Part shown: piece after piece, positions 19,646 through 32,639 of the stretch
How the letters are laid out: each line of letters begins with the position of its first letter
How positions within the stretch are numbered: the stretch's first letter is position 1
Assembly (NCBI GenBank): GCA_002778195.1
Contig: PCDI01000004.1
Span: forward strand, 2,950,226 to 3,014,225
DNA: 64,000 bases
From: Raffaelea ambrosiae
Lineage: Eukaryota > Ascomycota > Sordariomycetes > Ophiostomatales > Ophiostomataceae
Direction: 5' to 3'
Translations under genes and position numbers: made by a program
The notes under the pieces: model-generated
Told to the model about the DNA's origin: nothing
The model's input: the letters and a program-made list of their open reading frames with translations, nothing else
The model's database searches: none

Positions 19646-22623
19646 AAGTCCGTTAAATTCCGCTAAGAAATAACCGACCCACTTTAAATCTTTTAACATA
19701 GTTTTTTTTAAGTAAATAATTCGTATAAAGAAATCTAAAGGCTTAAAATCTACCGGATTTCTATTAAAAAAATAATCAAAGGATTTTTTATATAAATATG
19801 CGTTATAAATAAAACTATTAAATTATTATATTTAAATAATTCGTTTATTATATTTATTATAATAATTATATATATTAATTAAAAGTTAAATAATAATATT
19901 ATAATATAATATTTATTAAATTATTATAAAATATGTTTACATTACTTTAAATCAAACTATATAATTTTATAACGTTTTTACTTTTTAAATTTATAATAAA
20001 TTATACTTTTTAATTTTTTTAATTTTAATTTTTATATTTTTTATTATAATTAATTATATTATTAAAAATAACTTTAATATTTAATAATAAAGTTTTATTA
20101 TTAATAAAATATATTATATAGTTTTTTTTTTATTTTTTAACGTTATTTTTTATTATTTTTTATATAATATATTATTAATCGAGCTTTAAACTTATTTAAT
20201 TAAAATAAAAATAATTAAATAATTAAAAATATTATAAGTAAAAATAACTTTTATTATTTAAAAGTTGTTTAATATTTAATATAATTTTATAATAATTGTT
20301 AATAATAAAAATTTAAAATAAATACGTATTTAACTTATATATAATATGGAATTTTATAAGTTTATAAATATAAGTTTTTTTAAACGAAGTAATAAAAAAA
20401 CTCGTTAAAAATAAAATATTATTTTTAAAAAATTATATATATAACTTTTAATTATATATATAAACTTTTATAACGTTTAAATAATATATTATTAACTTAA
20501 AATAACGATTAATAACTTTTAATTATATATATATTTTAAAAGTGTTTTTATACTCTTTATTAAACTTTATTTAATAATTATAAAAAATAAAAAGTTTAAT
20601 ATATAAACTTTTTATTTTATTTATAATTATTAATAATATTAATAAAATAATTAAATATAAAAGGTTTTTAAAGTTTATCGTTATATTAATATTAATTATA
20701 AAGCTTTTTAATTAATTAAATTAAAAAATATTAACTTTTTTATATATTTAATATATAAGTTATTAAATATTAATAAATAAACTTAATATTAATTAAAACG
20801 TAATTAATATATTTAAAAAAGCGTTTATTATATTATATTATTAAAAAGTTAATAACTTTTATAATTAAGATAATTTTAATTTTTTAATAAAATATTTTTA
20901 TATTAAAAAGTTAAAAACGCGAAATTAACGATATTTTTAACGAAGTGTTTTTATAATAAAAATAAAAGTAGTAAACGCTTTTTTAAACTTAAAAGTCTTA
21001 AATAATATTATTTATTATTAAACTTTACCAAGTTTTAATATTTATTATAAAAAATAAATAACCTTTATTTTTTATATATTATTAATAATCTTTTAATATT
21101 ATTTAAAAAATATTTTAAAACTATAACGAGGTAATATTATAAATATTTATATTTATATTATTAATTATAAATACTTTTTTATAATTATTATAAAATTAAA
21201 ATTATACTTTAAAAAAATAAAGCTTAAGATTTTTATAATATTAAAAACTTTAAATAAACTTAACGAATTTAATAACTATATATATATTAACTTAACTCGA
21301 AGTTATAAATATTAAAGTTTAATTAATATTATTAAAAACTTAAATTTAATATACTTTATTATATTTAAAAAAAACTTAATAATAATATTAGTTTTAATTA
21401 ATAAAAGAATATTATTATTAATACTTTAATTTATAAAAAAAGTTAAAAGTTAAATAATCGTTTATAATAATAAATACTTTTATATTTTTATTTTTAATAA
21501 ATAAAAAATTTTAAATTCGGTTTTTTATAATTATTTTAATATATTTAATAAAAGTTTTAAATAAAAGTAGTTTATTAAAACTATTACGCGTTATATAAAA
21601 GTTAATATATTTTTATTATTAATCGTTTTAAATAATAAACGTAATATAATAAAAAGCTTTATTAATTTATTATATTATTTTTTAATAAATTATTATAATA
21701 TTAATATTAATAATTTATATAATAATAATATAATAATATATTATTATTATTTATTATATAATTAATTAATATTTTAATTATATAATATATAAAACAACGA
21801 GTATTATTATAAGCTTTTTATTTTTTATAAATTACTTATAACTTTTTTATATTAATAAATTCTTTTTTAAAATAATAAAGTTAAATAATAAGGTTTTTTT
21901 CTCGTTTTAAAAAGAGTTTAATAACCGGTTATTAAAATAAATATTAAAAAATAAATATAAATTATATTAAAAAAGTATTTTAAAAAAAAAGATTATATAA
22001 ATAAAACTTTTATTTAAACCTTAACGTTTTAATAAAAAAGTTGTTATTAATAAATATAAAGAGTTTATAATTTTAATTTCTTTAAAAAATAAAAAAGTTA
22101 AATTAATTAAAAAATCTTAAATCTTAAAGAGTTAAACGATTAATTAACATTATTAATTATAAAATAAAATAAAAAATAATATTAAAGTTTATAATAATTA
22201 TAAATAACTATAAAAATTATTAATATTATTTTAATTATTATATAAAATTATTATAAATTTTTTTTATAAAAGTATATTTTTATAATATTAAATATTATAT
22301 AAAGAAATAATATATTTTTTATAATACTTTTAAGTTGACTTTGTTTATAAATAAATATTAGTTTTATTTAAAAATAAAATTCGGTGATTTAAATTAATTA
22401 AATTATTTATAAAAATAATTTAAGCGGTTTATTATTATGAATTATTTAAAAGAGTAAATTAAGCGGTTTATTTATATAAGCTAATCGTTTAATTGAAAAG
22501 ATTAGATATATTTATATAAGGGATTTTTTTAATTAAATTATTGGGTTTTAATTAGCGGTTTTATTGTATTAGCGCGGGGATAATAAGAAGCCGGTTATTT
22601 ATTTTACGGATTTTAACGGACTT
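19646..22623. mobile_element. Saturated-RIP DNA transposon remnant with TIRs (Fot1/pogo-like?)
   Basis: The left end begins AAGTCCGTTAAATTCCGC and continues to AATAACCG; the right end, read in reverse complement, begins AAGTCCGTTAAAATCCG and also continues to AATAACCG. These are imperfect TIRs of about 34 bp. Each is flanked by TA (19644-19645 and 22624-22625), the target duplication of Tc1/mariner-class elements. The interior is too degraded to show a transposase. An ACCG-containing TIR and a size near 3 kb would suit a Fot1/pogo relative, but the family is an inference. Confidence 0.7.
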
Positions 22624-22625
22624 TA

Positions 22626-23568
22626 GTATAAGGACTCGTAGATAAAACATCGGGTATATTATCTAACGTTGTTATATTAGAGATATATAGGCTATTTGAT
22701 TACGTAATAATGCTTGGGCCTTAGGAATCCTTCTAAAATTACGTGGATTTACCGGGTTAAAGCTATCCCCACCTCTTAAGAAGGGAGGGCACTACTCTGA
22801 ATAGTCTACTCCGTACACACTTTTCATTGATTATTAGTTTTACCCATTTGACAGTTCACTACTGTCGCCTAAACAGGTCCCTTGCTTCAGCTTTATCGTG
22901 GCGCGCTTTTCTCACGACAGACGTTCCTCCCTTTACGCGAGAGCTGCCTTGCAGGGACTATCCGCTGCCCCTAGAAGGGCAAGAGAAAACGGCTAAGAGA
23001 GGAAGGGGGGGGGGGGGGGGGGGGGGGGGTGGAGGGGNNNNNNNNNNNNNNNNTCTCACGACAGACGTTCCTCCCTTTACGCGAGAGCTGCCTTGCAGGG
23101 ACTATCCGCTGCCCCTAGAAGGGCAAGAGAAAACGGCTAAGAGAGGAATGGGGGGGCAGAAGCAGGAGACCACAGAGTAGGAGAGTGGGTAAAGGCAGAA
23201 GAGGTAAAACGTCGCATAGAAATCGCGTAGAAGTCGCGCAGAATCCAGCTTCGCTCTGCGTCCCGGCCCTGTCAGGAGGCAGGCCAGACATTCCTGCGCA
23301 CTTTGTCGGGTTAGGCGCGCGTGGGCTAGTGTGGTCGTGGGCGTGTGGGCGGCGCTAGACGGGATGCTTCCCGTGCGATCCAATGCGCTCGCTCGTCTTC
23401 CCTTCCCGCGTGGGAGGCCCAGCCAGCCATCGTCGCAGCCAATCTCATGGTTATTTTCGCCCAGGCAAGACGCTTAGCCAGATGGGGCCAGCCAAGGACA
23501 GTCTGTGCCGTGTTATGGGCAGTTTTATATCTGCGAGAAAGATACTTGCGGTATATTGGTGCCTAGTA
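22626..23568. other. GC-normal interval between two transposons
   Basis: Composition rises to ordinary genomic levels from about 22720. No convincing gene is seen. It contains a poly-G run, a 16-base N gap (23038-23053) and duplicated gap flanks. It separates the TA target sites of two different DNA elements and is probably original host sequence. Confidence 0.5.
22910..23155. repeat. Duplicated ~98-bp sequence flanking poly-G and N gap
   Basis: The sequence starting TCTCACGACAGACGTTCC at 22910 recurs, apparently identically, at 23054 right after the gap. Copy 1 ends in a ~25-base G run followed by N; copy 2 ends in ATGGGGGGG and continues normally. This looks like two contig ends overlapping the same locus, left unmerged because of the G homopolymer. 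Confidence 0.85.
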
Positions 23569-24287
23569 TCTCCTTAAAGACGAAATTATTACGTTTTTTA
23601 TGGGTCTTTATTGACTTCTAATGATAATACCCTCACGTGCTTTTCTATTAGTAATGTCCCCTTTAGGTGTAAGTCCTGTACGCGACGTTGATACATAGAA
23701 AAATATATGTGGATCTGTCGCGTTTTAAACAGTTTTTAGCTTTTTTAAAGTAATTATTATAGCGAAAGGAAAACGAAAAGCCGTCGCCCCGTTTAATAAC
23801 GGTAGTATATTTAAAAAACAATGCTATTCGGATCCCCCTTCGTCACTATTACGTCTTTTACTACGCCTTTCAATTTAAGTTATATTAAACCGCTCTGCTT
23901 TTAAGCCCGTATAATCTCTTTCTTTTAATCGTTAAATTATTATACTACTTTATGTATTTATTAATTAATATTTTCTTCTTATTTTACCCTTTATTAATAG
24001 TATATAAATAAATTGAATATATCAATAAACGGCGGTTTAAACCTATAACTTATTTATTCGAAGGTGATATACTTATTTTTTAAAATACTTATATATATAT
24101 AAGTTATTATTAGCTTCTTTTTATAAAGAAGTATTAAAAAACCGGCCTTTTAATAATAATTTATTCGATTATTAAATTTATTATATAAAACCTTTTTTAA
24201 AACTATATCGTCATTTTTATACGTAAAGTATATTAAACGAAATAATTAACTTTTTAATATATAATAAAATAAAATAATAAAATATTT

Positions 24288-24753
24288 TGTAACGAACACC
24301 GGGTTCTCAAGTGATAAACCTGTGTGGGAGTTTATGTTGACAGGATGGTCAAGGCTTGGGGTTCACAATACTAAAGCAGTCTTGGTTCTTCGTGCGTGCG
24401 AGCGAGTGTTCGAGAGCTGTTAAAGCTATTCGGGATTATCCTAAATACTTAAATTAACTACTGAAGAGTCTGACTCTTCCTATCTATGGCTCGAGGGAGC
24501 GAGCCTGCTCTTTTATCTAGGTCTTGAATCACTAAACCGTGATCCAAATCGTTAATCCACAGTGATTCATCGTAATCCCGGTGATCCATCGTGAGTTGGA
24601 TCGTTGCTTCATGGTGATCCACCGTAATCCGTTACGTGATTGTTTATATCATTCTTGTTCTACCGTAGTTGTCCGCTTTGAGTTCCTTCTTTTTGGTTTA
24701 ATCGTTTGTTCCTTGTATCTTCAACCGCGGGGGCCGCTGCTTGGGTCGTAACA
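24288..24753 (-). repeat. 3' LTR of gypsy copy A (466 bp)
   Basis: On the plus strand it begins TGTAACGAACACC and ends GGGTCGTAACA, with TG...CA termini. It is the less mutated of the two copy A LTRs. Confidence 0.95.
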
Positions 24754-24949
24754 TTATTCTCCTCCTCCTTTGTTTTTGTCCCCAAAAACTCTTTCCTGTT
24801 TTCTTCCGTAAGTGCTTTTCATTATATCCCTTCGTGTTTCCAAGTCGCGAAAGTCGCTTTAACGCAACGATCTTGTTAATACGATCGAGTTGTTAGGTTT
24901 TAACGTAATGCTTTACTCCTTTTATTCTTTTAAGGGTTTTTCTTACTAG

Positions 24950-25545
24950 ATGGTTAAGAATAGTTCCCGTTATTTCGCCTACGTCCGTCGCGAGCGTTCG
25001 TGTAATGGTTTAAAAAAACCAGTTTCTTCTTATGAGTTTCTTCTCTTCCCTTCTTTCTCTTTTTTTATTAACCCTTCTCAATAGTGAGCCGTTTGATTAC
25101 CGAGAGTCGGCGGTTTAAAGGTGTTAAGTTCTTAGCCGAGGAAGAATTTCGTGCCGCTTAGCAAACTTTAAACGAAAAGTTTGCTAAGTTGATACGTCTT
25201 CGTCGTTAAAAGAAGGAAGTAGTTACGAGGGCGAAAGATTTAACCGCTCGTAGCTTAAAAACACTAAATAAGTTAAATGTTATTAAGGAACGGGAGCGTT
25301 AGAAGGCGGCTTATGCCGCGGTGAATCGTACGACCGTTAAAGAGTTTGAGGCAGCTCGGCTGCTTCAGTCTTTTGGTGCTATGGATGTGGTCGATTGGGG
25401 TGCGATGTTAAAGGGTTTGAATGTCCTTACAGCGAACTTCCTTGTAAAGTGAGTTTCTAATTTGTCGTACGAGTCTTATCGTTCCTTCGCTAACCCCGCT
25501 TCCAGTAATCCTTCAACTCCTACTAAGCGTTCGCTAAGTTCGTAA
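24950..25545 (+). pseudogene. Antisense ORF with conserved intron in gypsy copy A
   Basis: Opposite to gag-pol, between the chromodomain and the 3' LTR. ATG 24950 opens MVKNSSR; a main exon from about 25085 reads FLAEEEFRAA, AKDLTARSLKTLNKLNVIKE and EAARLLQSFGAMDVVDWG, a helical, charged protein. A canonical intron follows (GTGAGT at 25449, GCTAAC branch, CAG ending at 25505), then a short exon (NPSTPTKRSLSS) ending TAA 25543-25545 and overlapping the chromodomain end antisense. Internal stops are RIP-type (TAG/TAA at Gln). The same frame and splice signals exist in copy B. How the ATG exon joins the main exon is unresolved. Function unknown. Confidence 0.55.
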
Positions 25546-28500
25546 CGGGTTCCCATATATTTTCCGAGTCCGGGTAGTTTTTCCATTTAATAAGGTAACG
25601 AATTTGTTTTCTTTTTCCTTTATATTCGACGATTCTTTCCACTTTATATTTTATTTCGTCGTTATCGAGTTCTACGTTCGTTTCGATTAAAATGTTTTTT
25701 AATACCGGTTTTAAAAGCGAAATGTAAAAAACCGAGTGAATCTTCATTCCCTTTAATAACTCGAGTTCGTAGTTTCATTTTAAAATTTTTCTTTTAATTT
25801 TAAATGAGCCAAGCTTTTTATAGTCCAGTTTATCGCTTAGTCTTTTAGTTTTAATGTTTTTACGAAGTAAATATATAACTCCTCCCTCCGTTAAAGTTAG
25901 TCCTTCAACTCTTTTTTTATTAGTTTATCGTGTTATTATTTCTTACATTTTTTTAAGGTTCCTTTAAAGTGTTTTTTACGTTTTCACCATGTTTTCTTTA
26001 TATTATAAAGCTGCTTATACTTAGCTTTCTTTCAGTACTAATTATTAATACGCTTTCGAGTGGAATCCGTAGTTAGCGTAAAACGGGAATGTATTAATCG
26101 TTTTCGTGTTTACGTTGTTATAAGTGAATTATATTAGTAGTAATAGTTACACTTAGTCGTTTTACGAGTAGTTTACGTAGCTTCGTAAGTATTATTTGAT
26201 GATTTAGTTAGTTCTTTCCGTTTGTTCGTTTGTTTATAAGTGGAATGTTATAAACATTTTATACTTTGTTTCTAACTGTTTTATAAACGATTATTAGAAC
26301 TTGGATTTAAAGAGCTTATTTCTATTCGATATGATTTCCTTTAATAACCCGTGATTAGTTAAAACGGTCCTTAAAAATATATATACGAGCTCGTTTACGT
26401 TGCTTACTTCTTTATATAGTATAAAGTAAGCGTATTTAATAAGTTTACAAACGATAACGAGGATGCTATCGTAAGTTATTCCTATAAAGGGTTCCTTCGA
26501 TTTCGATAACTTTACGATGAAGTTTAAGTTGATGAATTCCTATGGTTTAGTAGGGATCCGTAATGGTTTTAGCAGTTCGTATGATTTATAGCGTTTTATC
26601 TTATTCTTTTTATACACATTATAGTTTTCGATGACTTTCGCGATAAGTTTCTTAATTCTAAAGAAGTCGTAGTTTTTTTAAATTCGTTTTGTAATAGCTT
26701 TAATTCCTTAGTGTCTATAAGCTCGTACTTCGTGAATGTTTTTAATGAGGTCTTTTTAATTTTCTCGAGGTATATAGATTTTACTATAGTAGTTATACTA
26801 TGCTCTTATAATTAAAAATTCTTCCTTCTTTTTTTCCGTTATTTCTTACTACTGTTTTTTTAGTTCTTCCTTTTAGTTAGGGTTTACATTAGTTTTATAT
26901 ACTATTAACAGTTATCGGTGTATTACTAAGTCCCTTTGTTGGTTTTGTTATAAAAGTATCGTTGCCTTCTATAGTACTTCTTATTAATAGTCTACACGTT
27001 TACTAAGCGCATCGGCTCTCCCATTTTCTATTCTCTTACGATAAGCGATTCGGAAATCGAATTACGATAGGAATTCCGCCCATCGGGTTTATCGCTTGTT
27101 TAACACCTTGGTCGTTGTAAACTGTGTTAGGTTTTTGTAGTCGGTGAGGACTTTTACTTATTGTTATGCTTCGATTAAGTAGTGTTACTATTCTTAGAAC
27201 GCGTAGATGATTGTTATAAGTTCTTTGTTATAAATAAGGTAATTGAGTTTTAATTCGTTTAATTTATGTAAGAAGAAGGCGATAGGGTGTAGCCTTCCTT
27301 ACTCATCCCGTTATCTTAGTTGTCCTTCAATAGCGTAGTTAGAAGCGTCTGTCTTCACCTCGTATTCCTTTGTTAAGTCCGCCTCGTGCAATATTGGGTC
27401 CTTGAGGACTCTTTCTTTAAGTTCTTCGAATACTTCCTATTCTTTTATTATTCATTCGAATTTCTAATCTTTCTTTGTTAGGTTGGTTAGGGGTCGTGCG
27501 ATTTCTTCGTAGCGATGAATGAACTATCGGTAGAAGTTTACGAATCCCAAAAACCCCCTAACTTCTGTAACGTTAGTAGGTTTTAGCCATTCTTTGATGG
27601 CTTGGATCTTTTCTTCTTGCATCCGTATACAACCGGGTTCTATAGTGTAGCCCAAGTAATCGACCTTTTTCTAGTGGAAGTAGCTCTTCTCCAGTTCCAC
27701 CAGTAGTCCGGCGTTTTACAACTTCTTTAAGACGTTTAACACGTGTTTCTCGTAGCTTTCTAAGTCTTTGAAGAAGATGAGGATGTCGTCTAAGTATACG
27801 ATAACCGTGATGTTTAAGTACTTTTTTAATACGTTATTTATTATGTTTTAAAACGATATAAGTGCATTCGTTAAGCTAAAGAGCATAACCGTGTATTCGT
27901 AGTATCCGTATCGCGTTTTAAAAGCCGTTTTCCATTCTTCTCCGTCCTTCATTCGAATTAAGTTGTAAGCCCCTCGTAGGTCGAGTACCGTAAACCATTG
28001 TACTTTTTAAAGTTTGTTTCGTAGCTCTTTAATGAGTGGTAGTGAGTAGCGGTCCTTAATAGTAATATCGTTTAATTGTTTATAATCGATATATAGTCGT
28101 AGTTTTCCATTTTTCTTTGAAACAAACAAGATCGAATATTCTGTTAGCGAGTTGAATAATCTAATGTATTCCTTTCTTAGGTTTTCGTCGAAGTACTCTT
28201 TAAATGCTTTAAGTTATATCTCGTTTAATTCGTAAATTCTATAGAATTTTAACTGTTTTCCTTCTTTCAAAGGTATTTCGTAATCTTAAGGTCCGTGCTT
28301 TGGCAAGCCGGTGTCGAGCGTTTCTTAAAACACCTTGCTAAATTTTTGGTATTGTTTGAGGATCTACGATACGCTAGCTTTTATCGTTTTTGCTAGCGTT
28401 CGTTTTCATTTTGATTTACTTACGAAGTACTATACTCGCGTAAGGGTTAAATCCTTCTTTATCGCTAAAGATTTCTCGAAGCCCTCTTGCTTTACCTTCT

Positions 28501-31047
28501 CTTCCAAGGGTATGATGGCGTCTGTTTAAGCGCTTAGTTTTTGTAAGCTGTTTTTAAAGGCTAGTTTTTGTCCTTCGCTTTTAACCGTTCTTTTCGCTGG
28601 TTAAGCATTGTCTTAGTAGATTTAACTAATAGTTCAGTCGATTTAAAGATTGTTCTTTCGTAACCAAAGCAATCTTAATATAATTTCATACGATGCTAAT
28701 CTTATAATGTCGAGTGAGAGGTTTTCGAGTCGTCTTTAAACCAGGGTCGAGAAATGATTAGTTTTTTTATCAACCACTCCTTCACCGTACGATACGGTGT
28801 CTCTTTTAAAGGTGTTGAGTCAATAAGGTCTCTTTTTGGTTTTCTATGGTGTTTAGTGTTTGTTAATAAATATAGGGGACATATAGTTCCTTTGAGCGCC
28901 ACAATCCACCATTGCTATGGCTAGCGTCTCATTGTAAACGATTTATACTTCGATGTATGGCTTTAAAGCGTTGTCTTCCCTACTAGCCTTTATTAAAAAC
29001 CTTCGTTCCTAAACCGTTTATAGTTCCCTTAATAACGATTCGTATCGTTTTTTTATCGTTAATCGGCTTTATCCCAAAGGTCTTATTGCAAGCCCTTGTA
29101 CTAGTCGAGGATTTTGGCTTATGCGTGAACGCGGCACTCCGGGTTCGAACAACGGATCCAATCGTCTGGTTTCCTTATGTAAGCTACTGAGTATTTTTCT
29201 TTTAGTTTCAATATTGCGTAAAATTCGTTCGGGTTGGTCTACACGATTTACCAATGTTTCAATTCATCGTTCCAAAACGGGGCTTCGATTAGTCGTTCTT
29301 AATAGCGTCTTAAGTAAACTTCCTAAACTACCTTTTCTTTAAAGTGGGTTCGACATTGGTCGATTACGTATAATATCCATACAACCTCCTCGTGTTAAAG
29401 GTTTTTAAAGTCGACCTAAGGGTCGTCTCCTTCTTTCGTCGCGGGTACAGCTCCTTATCGATATTCCAACGCCATTTGTACAAGCGTTACTCCGAAGATG
29501 GAGAAAGTCGTAATATTATTATTTAACGCTAGTGTTATACGCTGTTCGACGTAGTGAGGTACTCCTTCTTCTTACCGTATGGTGTAAGCGAGTTCCTTTC
29601 TCTATTCGGCTAAGAAAAGGTATTAAGCCATAGTAATCGCTCGCCTTTTACACGTTTTACGATAGCGTACGACGTTATCCTTTCGTCCCTAATATTCGCA
29701 TTTTTCGCACTCGTCTTTTAATATAAGTATATTATTTTCTTTCGCCCATTTCGGGTGGTACACCCAATAGTGTCGGTGCAAATCTTTATTTTAAGCTGCT
29801 TCGTGGAAGCCCCCGTAAGCCCCTTCGTTTCGGAGTTCACACTTTAATGGTTTGGAGTGGTTTCGTTTATACGCGGTTAGTAAGTATTTTCGCGCGTAAC
29901 CTGCTTTACATTCGTTATAACGGTATATAGTGGTAAGCCTGTTTTTACGCTTGGGTTTCTTTGAGTATTAGCCCGCTCCGTCTTTTTCGGATTTGTAAAT
30001 GGAGTAGTCGTCTTCTTAGCACGCGGTTTAGCTAAGCGATGCGTGCTTGGGGTCTTTTATATTTAACTCGATGTCTTTAACCTTTATGACGATGGCTACG
30101 TTGATTTGTCGTTCGAACACTGGTTTTCATTGTTTTTTAAATTGCTTATAGTCTTAAGTATAGTGCTCTTATTATTCGTAGTTGAAGCACTTTCCCTTAA
30201 GCTTTTAGTACTTTGTAGCGTCTAGTTTCATAGGGTCTTTATACTATTGGTTGGACTGCGAGCGTTAAGCTTTCCCTTTTCCGGGGTTGGTACGAGAAGA
30301 AGCGTTGATTCATCCTTTATGTCGTCTTTACCCCTTTTCTATACGTCGTTCGTAAAAACGGTCGTTAATTCGTACGGCTATAGGGATATATTCGAAGACT
30401 TCGCTTAGTTGGTTATGTTTAATGAGTTCGTCTTTTACAACGTCTTTAAGTCCTTAATAGAATTGCGACATTAAGGGTTCGTCTTCTTAGTTTAGTCGCG
30501 AAGCAATTTGTTAAAAGCGGGCCGTATATTCGAATACGAATCCCTTTTAGTAAAAGCGAAGAAGGGCCCGTTTTACCGTTTTTTCCTCATCAGAGCTCTT
30601 AAAAGCTCCTTTAATCGCTATTTCGAAGTTACGATAGTTATTAAACAGTTCCTACGTTTCGCTATCTTAATTGTCCGGGTCTAAGTTCTTTAAAAAGTTG
30701 CGCAAGCGTGGTTCAAACCATTTCAGTACGCTTCCCTCCAGTCGGCTAGCCGCGAACTAAACCCTAACAGCGTTAAGCTTAAACTGGTCTTCGTAGTGGC
30801 GTATGTAAGCGCGAAGCTGCGTTAAAAAGTTTTGTAGTATCCCCTTAATACCGTTAAACGCTTTGGGTTTGTCTATTTTAAAAGCTTCTTTCTTAATTCC
30901 TACCGCCAACACTTAAGCTTGGAGTTGGTCGATCATGTCCCTTAGGGCCAGGATCTCCTGTTGGTGGGCTTAAATCATCGCGGCGGCGCTTGTAGCCGTG
31001 TTGCTAATTGTTTCGACAGCTAAGGGGGTGGGGGTGTTAAGAGCCAT
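25523..31047 (-). pseudogene. Gag-pol of gypsy copy A (RIP-inactivated)
   Basis: Reading from 31047 downward: Gag (MALNTPTPLAVET; later LKWFEPRLRNFL), RT/RNase H with the catalytic YLDD preserved, integrase, and a C-terminal chromodomain in an intact 25523-25747 frame (KVERIVEYKGKRKQIRYLIK followed by WKNYPDSENIWEPV). Chromodomains direct such elements to heterochromatin. Stops occur throughout, mainly at former Gln codons. Confidence 0.85.
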
Positions 31048-31111
31048 AGTTGCTTTTCTATATTATACAAGGAAGTAGCGTCAACCTGTTCTTAAACAAG
31101 AGTAGTCAAAA

Positions 31112-31577
31112 TGTAACGAACACCGGGTTTTCAAGTGATAAACCTATATGGGAGTTTATGTTAACAAGATGGTTAAAGCTTGGGGTTTACAATACTAAAG
31201 CAGTCTTAGTTCTTCGTACGTGCGAGCGAGTGTTCGAGAGCTGTTAAAGCTATTCGGGATTGTCTTGAATACTTAGATTGACTACTGAAGAGTCTGACTC
31301 TTCCTATTTATAGCTCGAAGGAGCGAGCCTGCTCTTTTATCTAAGTCTTGGATTACCAAACCGTGATTTAAATCGTTAATTTATAGTGATTCATCGTGAT
31401 CCCGGTGATCCATCGTGAGTTAGATCGTTGCTCCATAGTGATCTACCGTAATCCGTCACGTGATTGTTTATGTTATTCTTATTCTGCCGTAGTTGTCCGC
31501 TTTGGGTTCTTTCTTTCTGGTTTAATCGTTTGTTCCTTGTGTTTTCAACCGCGCGGGCCGCTGTTTGGGTCGTAATA
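31112..31577 (-). repeat. 5' LTR of gypsy copy A (466 bp)
   Basis: Same length and sequence as the 3' LTR apart from scattered, mostly C-to-T and G-to-A, differences. Its last bases are CGTAATA instead of CGTAACA. Confidence 0.95.
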
Positions 31578-32322
31578 TATTTGTAATTTATTAAACACCT
31601 TTATTTAACGTTAATATTAATAAAGTTATAAACCGTTTTATAAATAAAAGTAAAAATATTATTTATATATTAAATAAGTTTATTAAAGTTAGTTATATTT
31701 TATAAATACTATTATTATATAAATAAACTCTTTATTATACTTTAATTATTTAAAACCTTATATAATAATATTATTATAAGGATTAGTATTACTCGTAAAT
31801 ATCAAATTAATAATTATGTGTTAAAAAGATTAATAATTAATGCGGTTTAAAGTATAAAAGAAATCTTATAATTTGGTTTTTTAAAGCACTGGTTTTATAT
31901 TAAAGTATAAAAGTAATAAAGTTATATAATTTAACCTTAAAAATAATATATTCATACTTTTATTAAATACTCGGTTTAATAATTAAAAATATAGTTTATA
32001 AACTTCGTCGTTAACTAATAAAAACCTTTAATAATATAAAAACTACTTAAGTTCTTTTTAATAATTAATTAACGAAAGTACTTTTAATTCTTTAATTAAT
32101 TAATTTATATAATTATCATATAAATAACGTAAATATAAAAAATTGACTTCGAGTTAATTATAGTTTTAAATAGAGATTTTAACGTAACGAATAATAATCT
32201 CTATTATTTTATTTTTTATTTAAAGTTATTATTATAATATAAAAATATTATAAACCAACTCAAAAGCGTAGCTTACGAGCCAGCCTCAACACGTGTTAAC
32301 GCTTTAACTTAAACATGTACTT

Positions 32323-32598
32323 TGTCACGGCCGGCAGGCAGACAGGTAGGCAGGGACGAGATACAGTATATTTAGGATAGCTAGTCTTCTACAAAGGTGT
32401 AAGTAGGGGTCAGGTTGTAAACGAAGACGTAGCTCAAGGAGCTACGTTTAAGAGGTAGATGCGGCTCAAAGAACTATCTACGATAGCGGTAACAAGCGGC
32501 AGTAATCTCAAAGGGGATCAGCTAGGTCTGCCAGCTAGCATACGAGTAAACAGACAATAAACAAGCAGGGTGGGGCTCCGGCACGGCGGTCCGTAATA
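32323..32598 (-). repeat. 3' LTR of second gypsy element (276 bp)
   Basis: Begins TGTCACGGCCGGCAGGCAG and ends CCGTAATA (RIP-altered from CCGTGACA). Confidence 0.95.
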
Positions 32599-32639
32599 GT
32601 ACTCCCCTCCTTACAACCGAGCTTCGTCGAAGTCGAAGG

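Larger units (their letters stand above)
24288..31577 (-). mobile_element. Ty3/gypsy chromovirus, copy A
   Basis: 7,290 bp in minus orientation. Two 466-bp LTRs are flanked by the perfect target duplication TATTT (24283-24287 and 31578-31582). A polypurine tract (24754-24772, minus strand) abuts the 3' LTR. Gag begins at an ATG at 31047 just inside the 5' LTR; reverse transcriptase retains VYLDDILIFF near 27770-27805; the integrase ends in a chromodomain. All long frames are broken by RIP stops, so the copy is dead. An antisense ORF lies between the chromodomain and the 3' LTR. Copy B of the same element lies at 42288-49542 in the opposite orientation. Confidence 0.95.

Noticed and set aside
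19194..19646. 150-codon plus-strand frame at the border of the repeat island
   Set aside because: Contains short tandem DNA repeats, has no recognisable protein features and runs into the transposon TIR.
22827..23180. 117-codon frame spanning the N gap
   Set aside because: Built from the duplicated gap flank and poly-G (Gly run); an assembly artefact.
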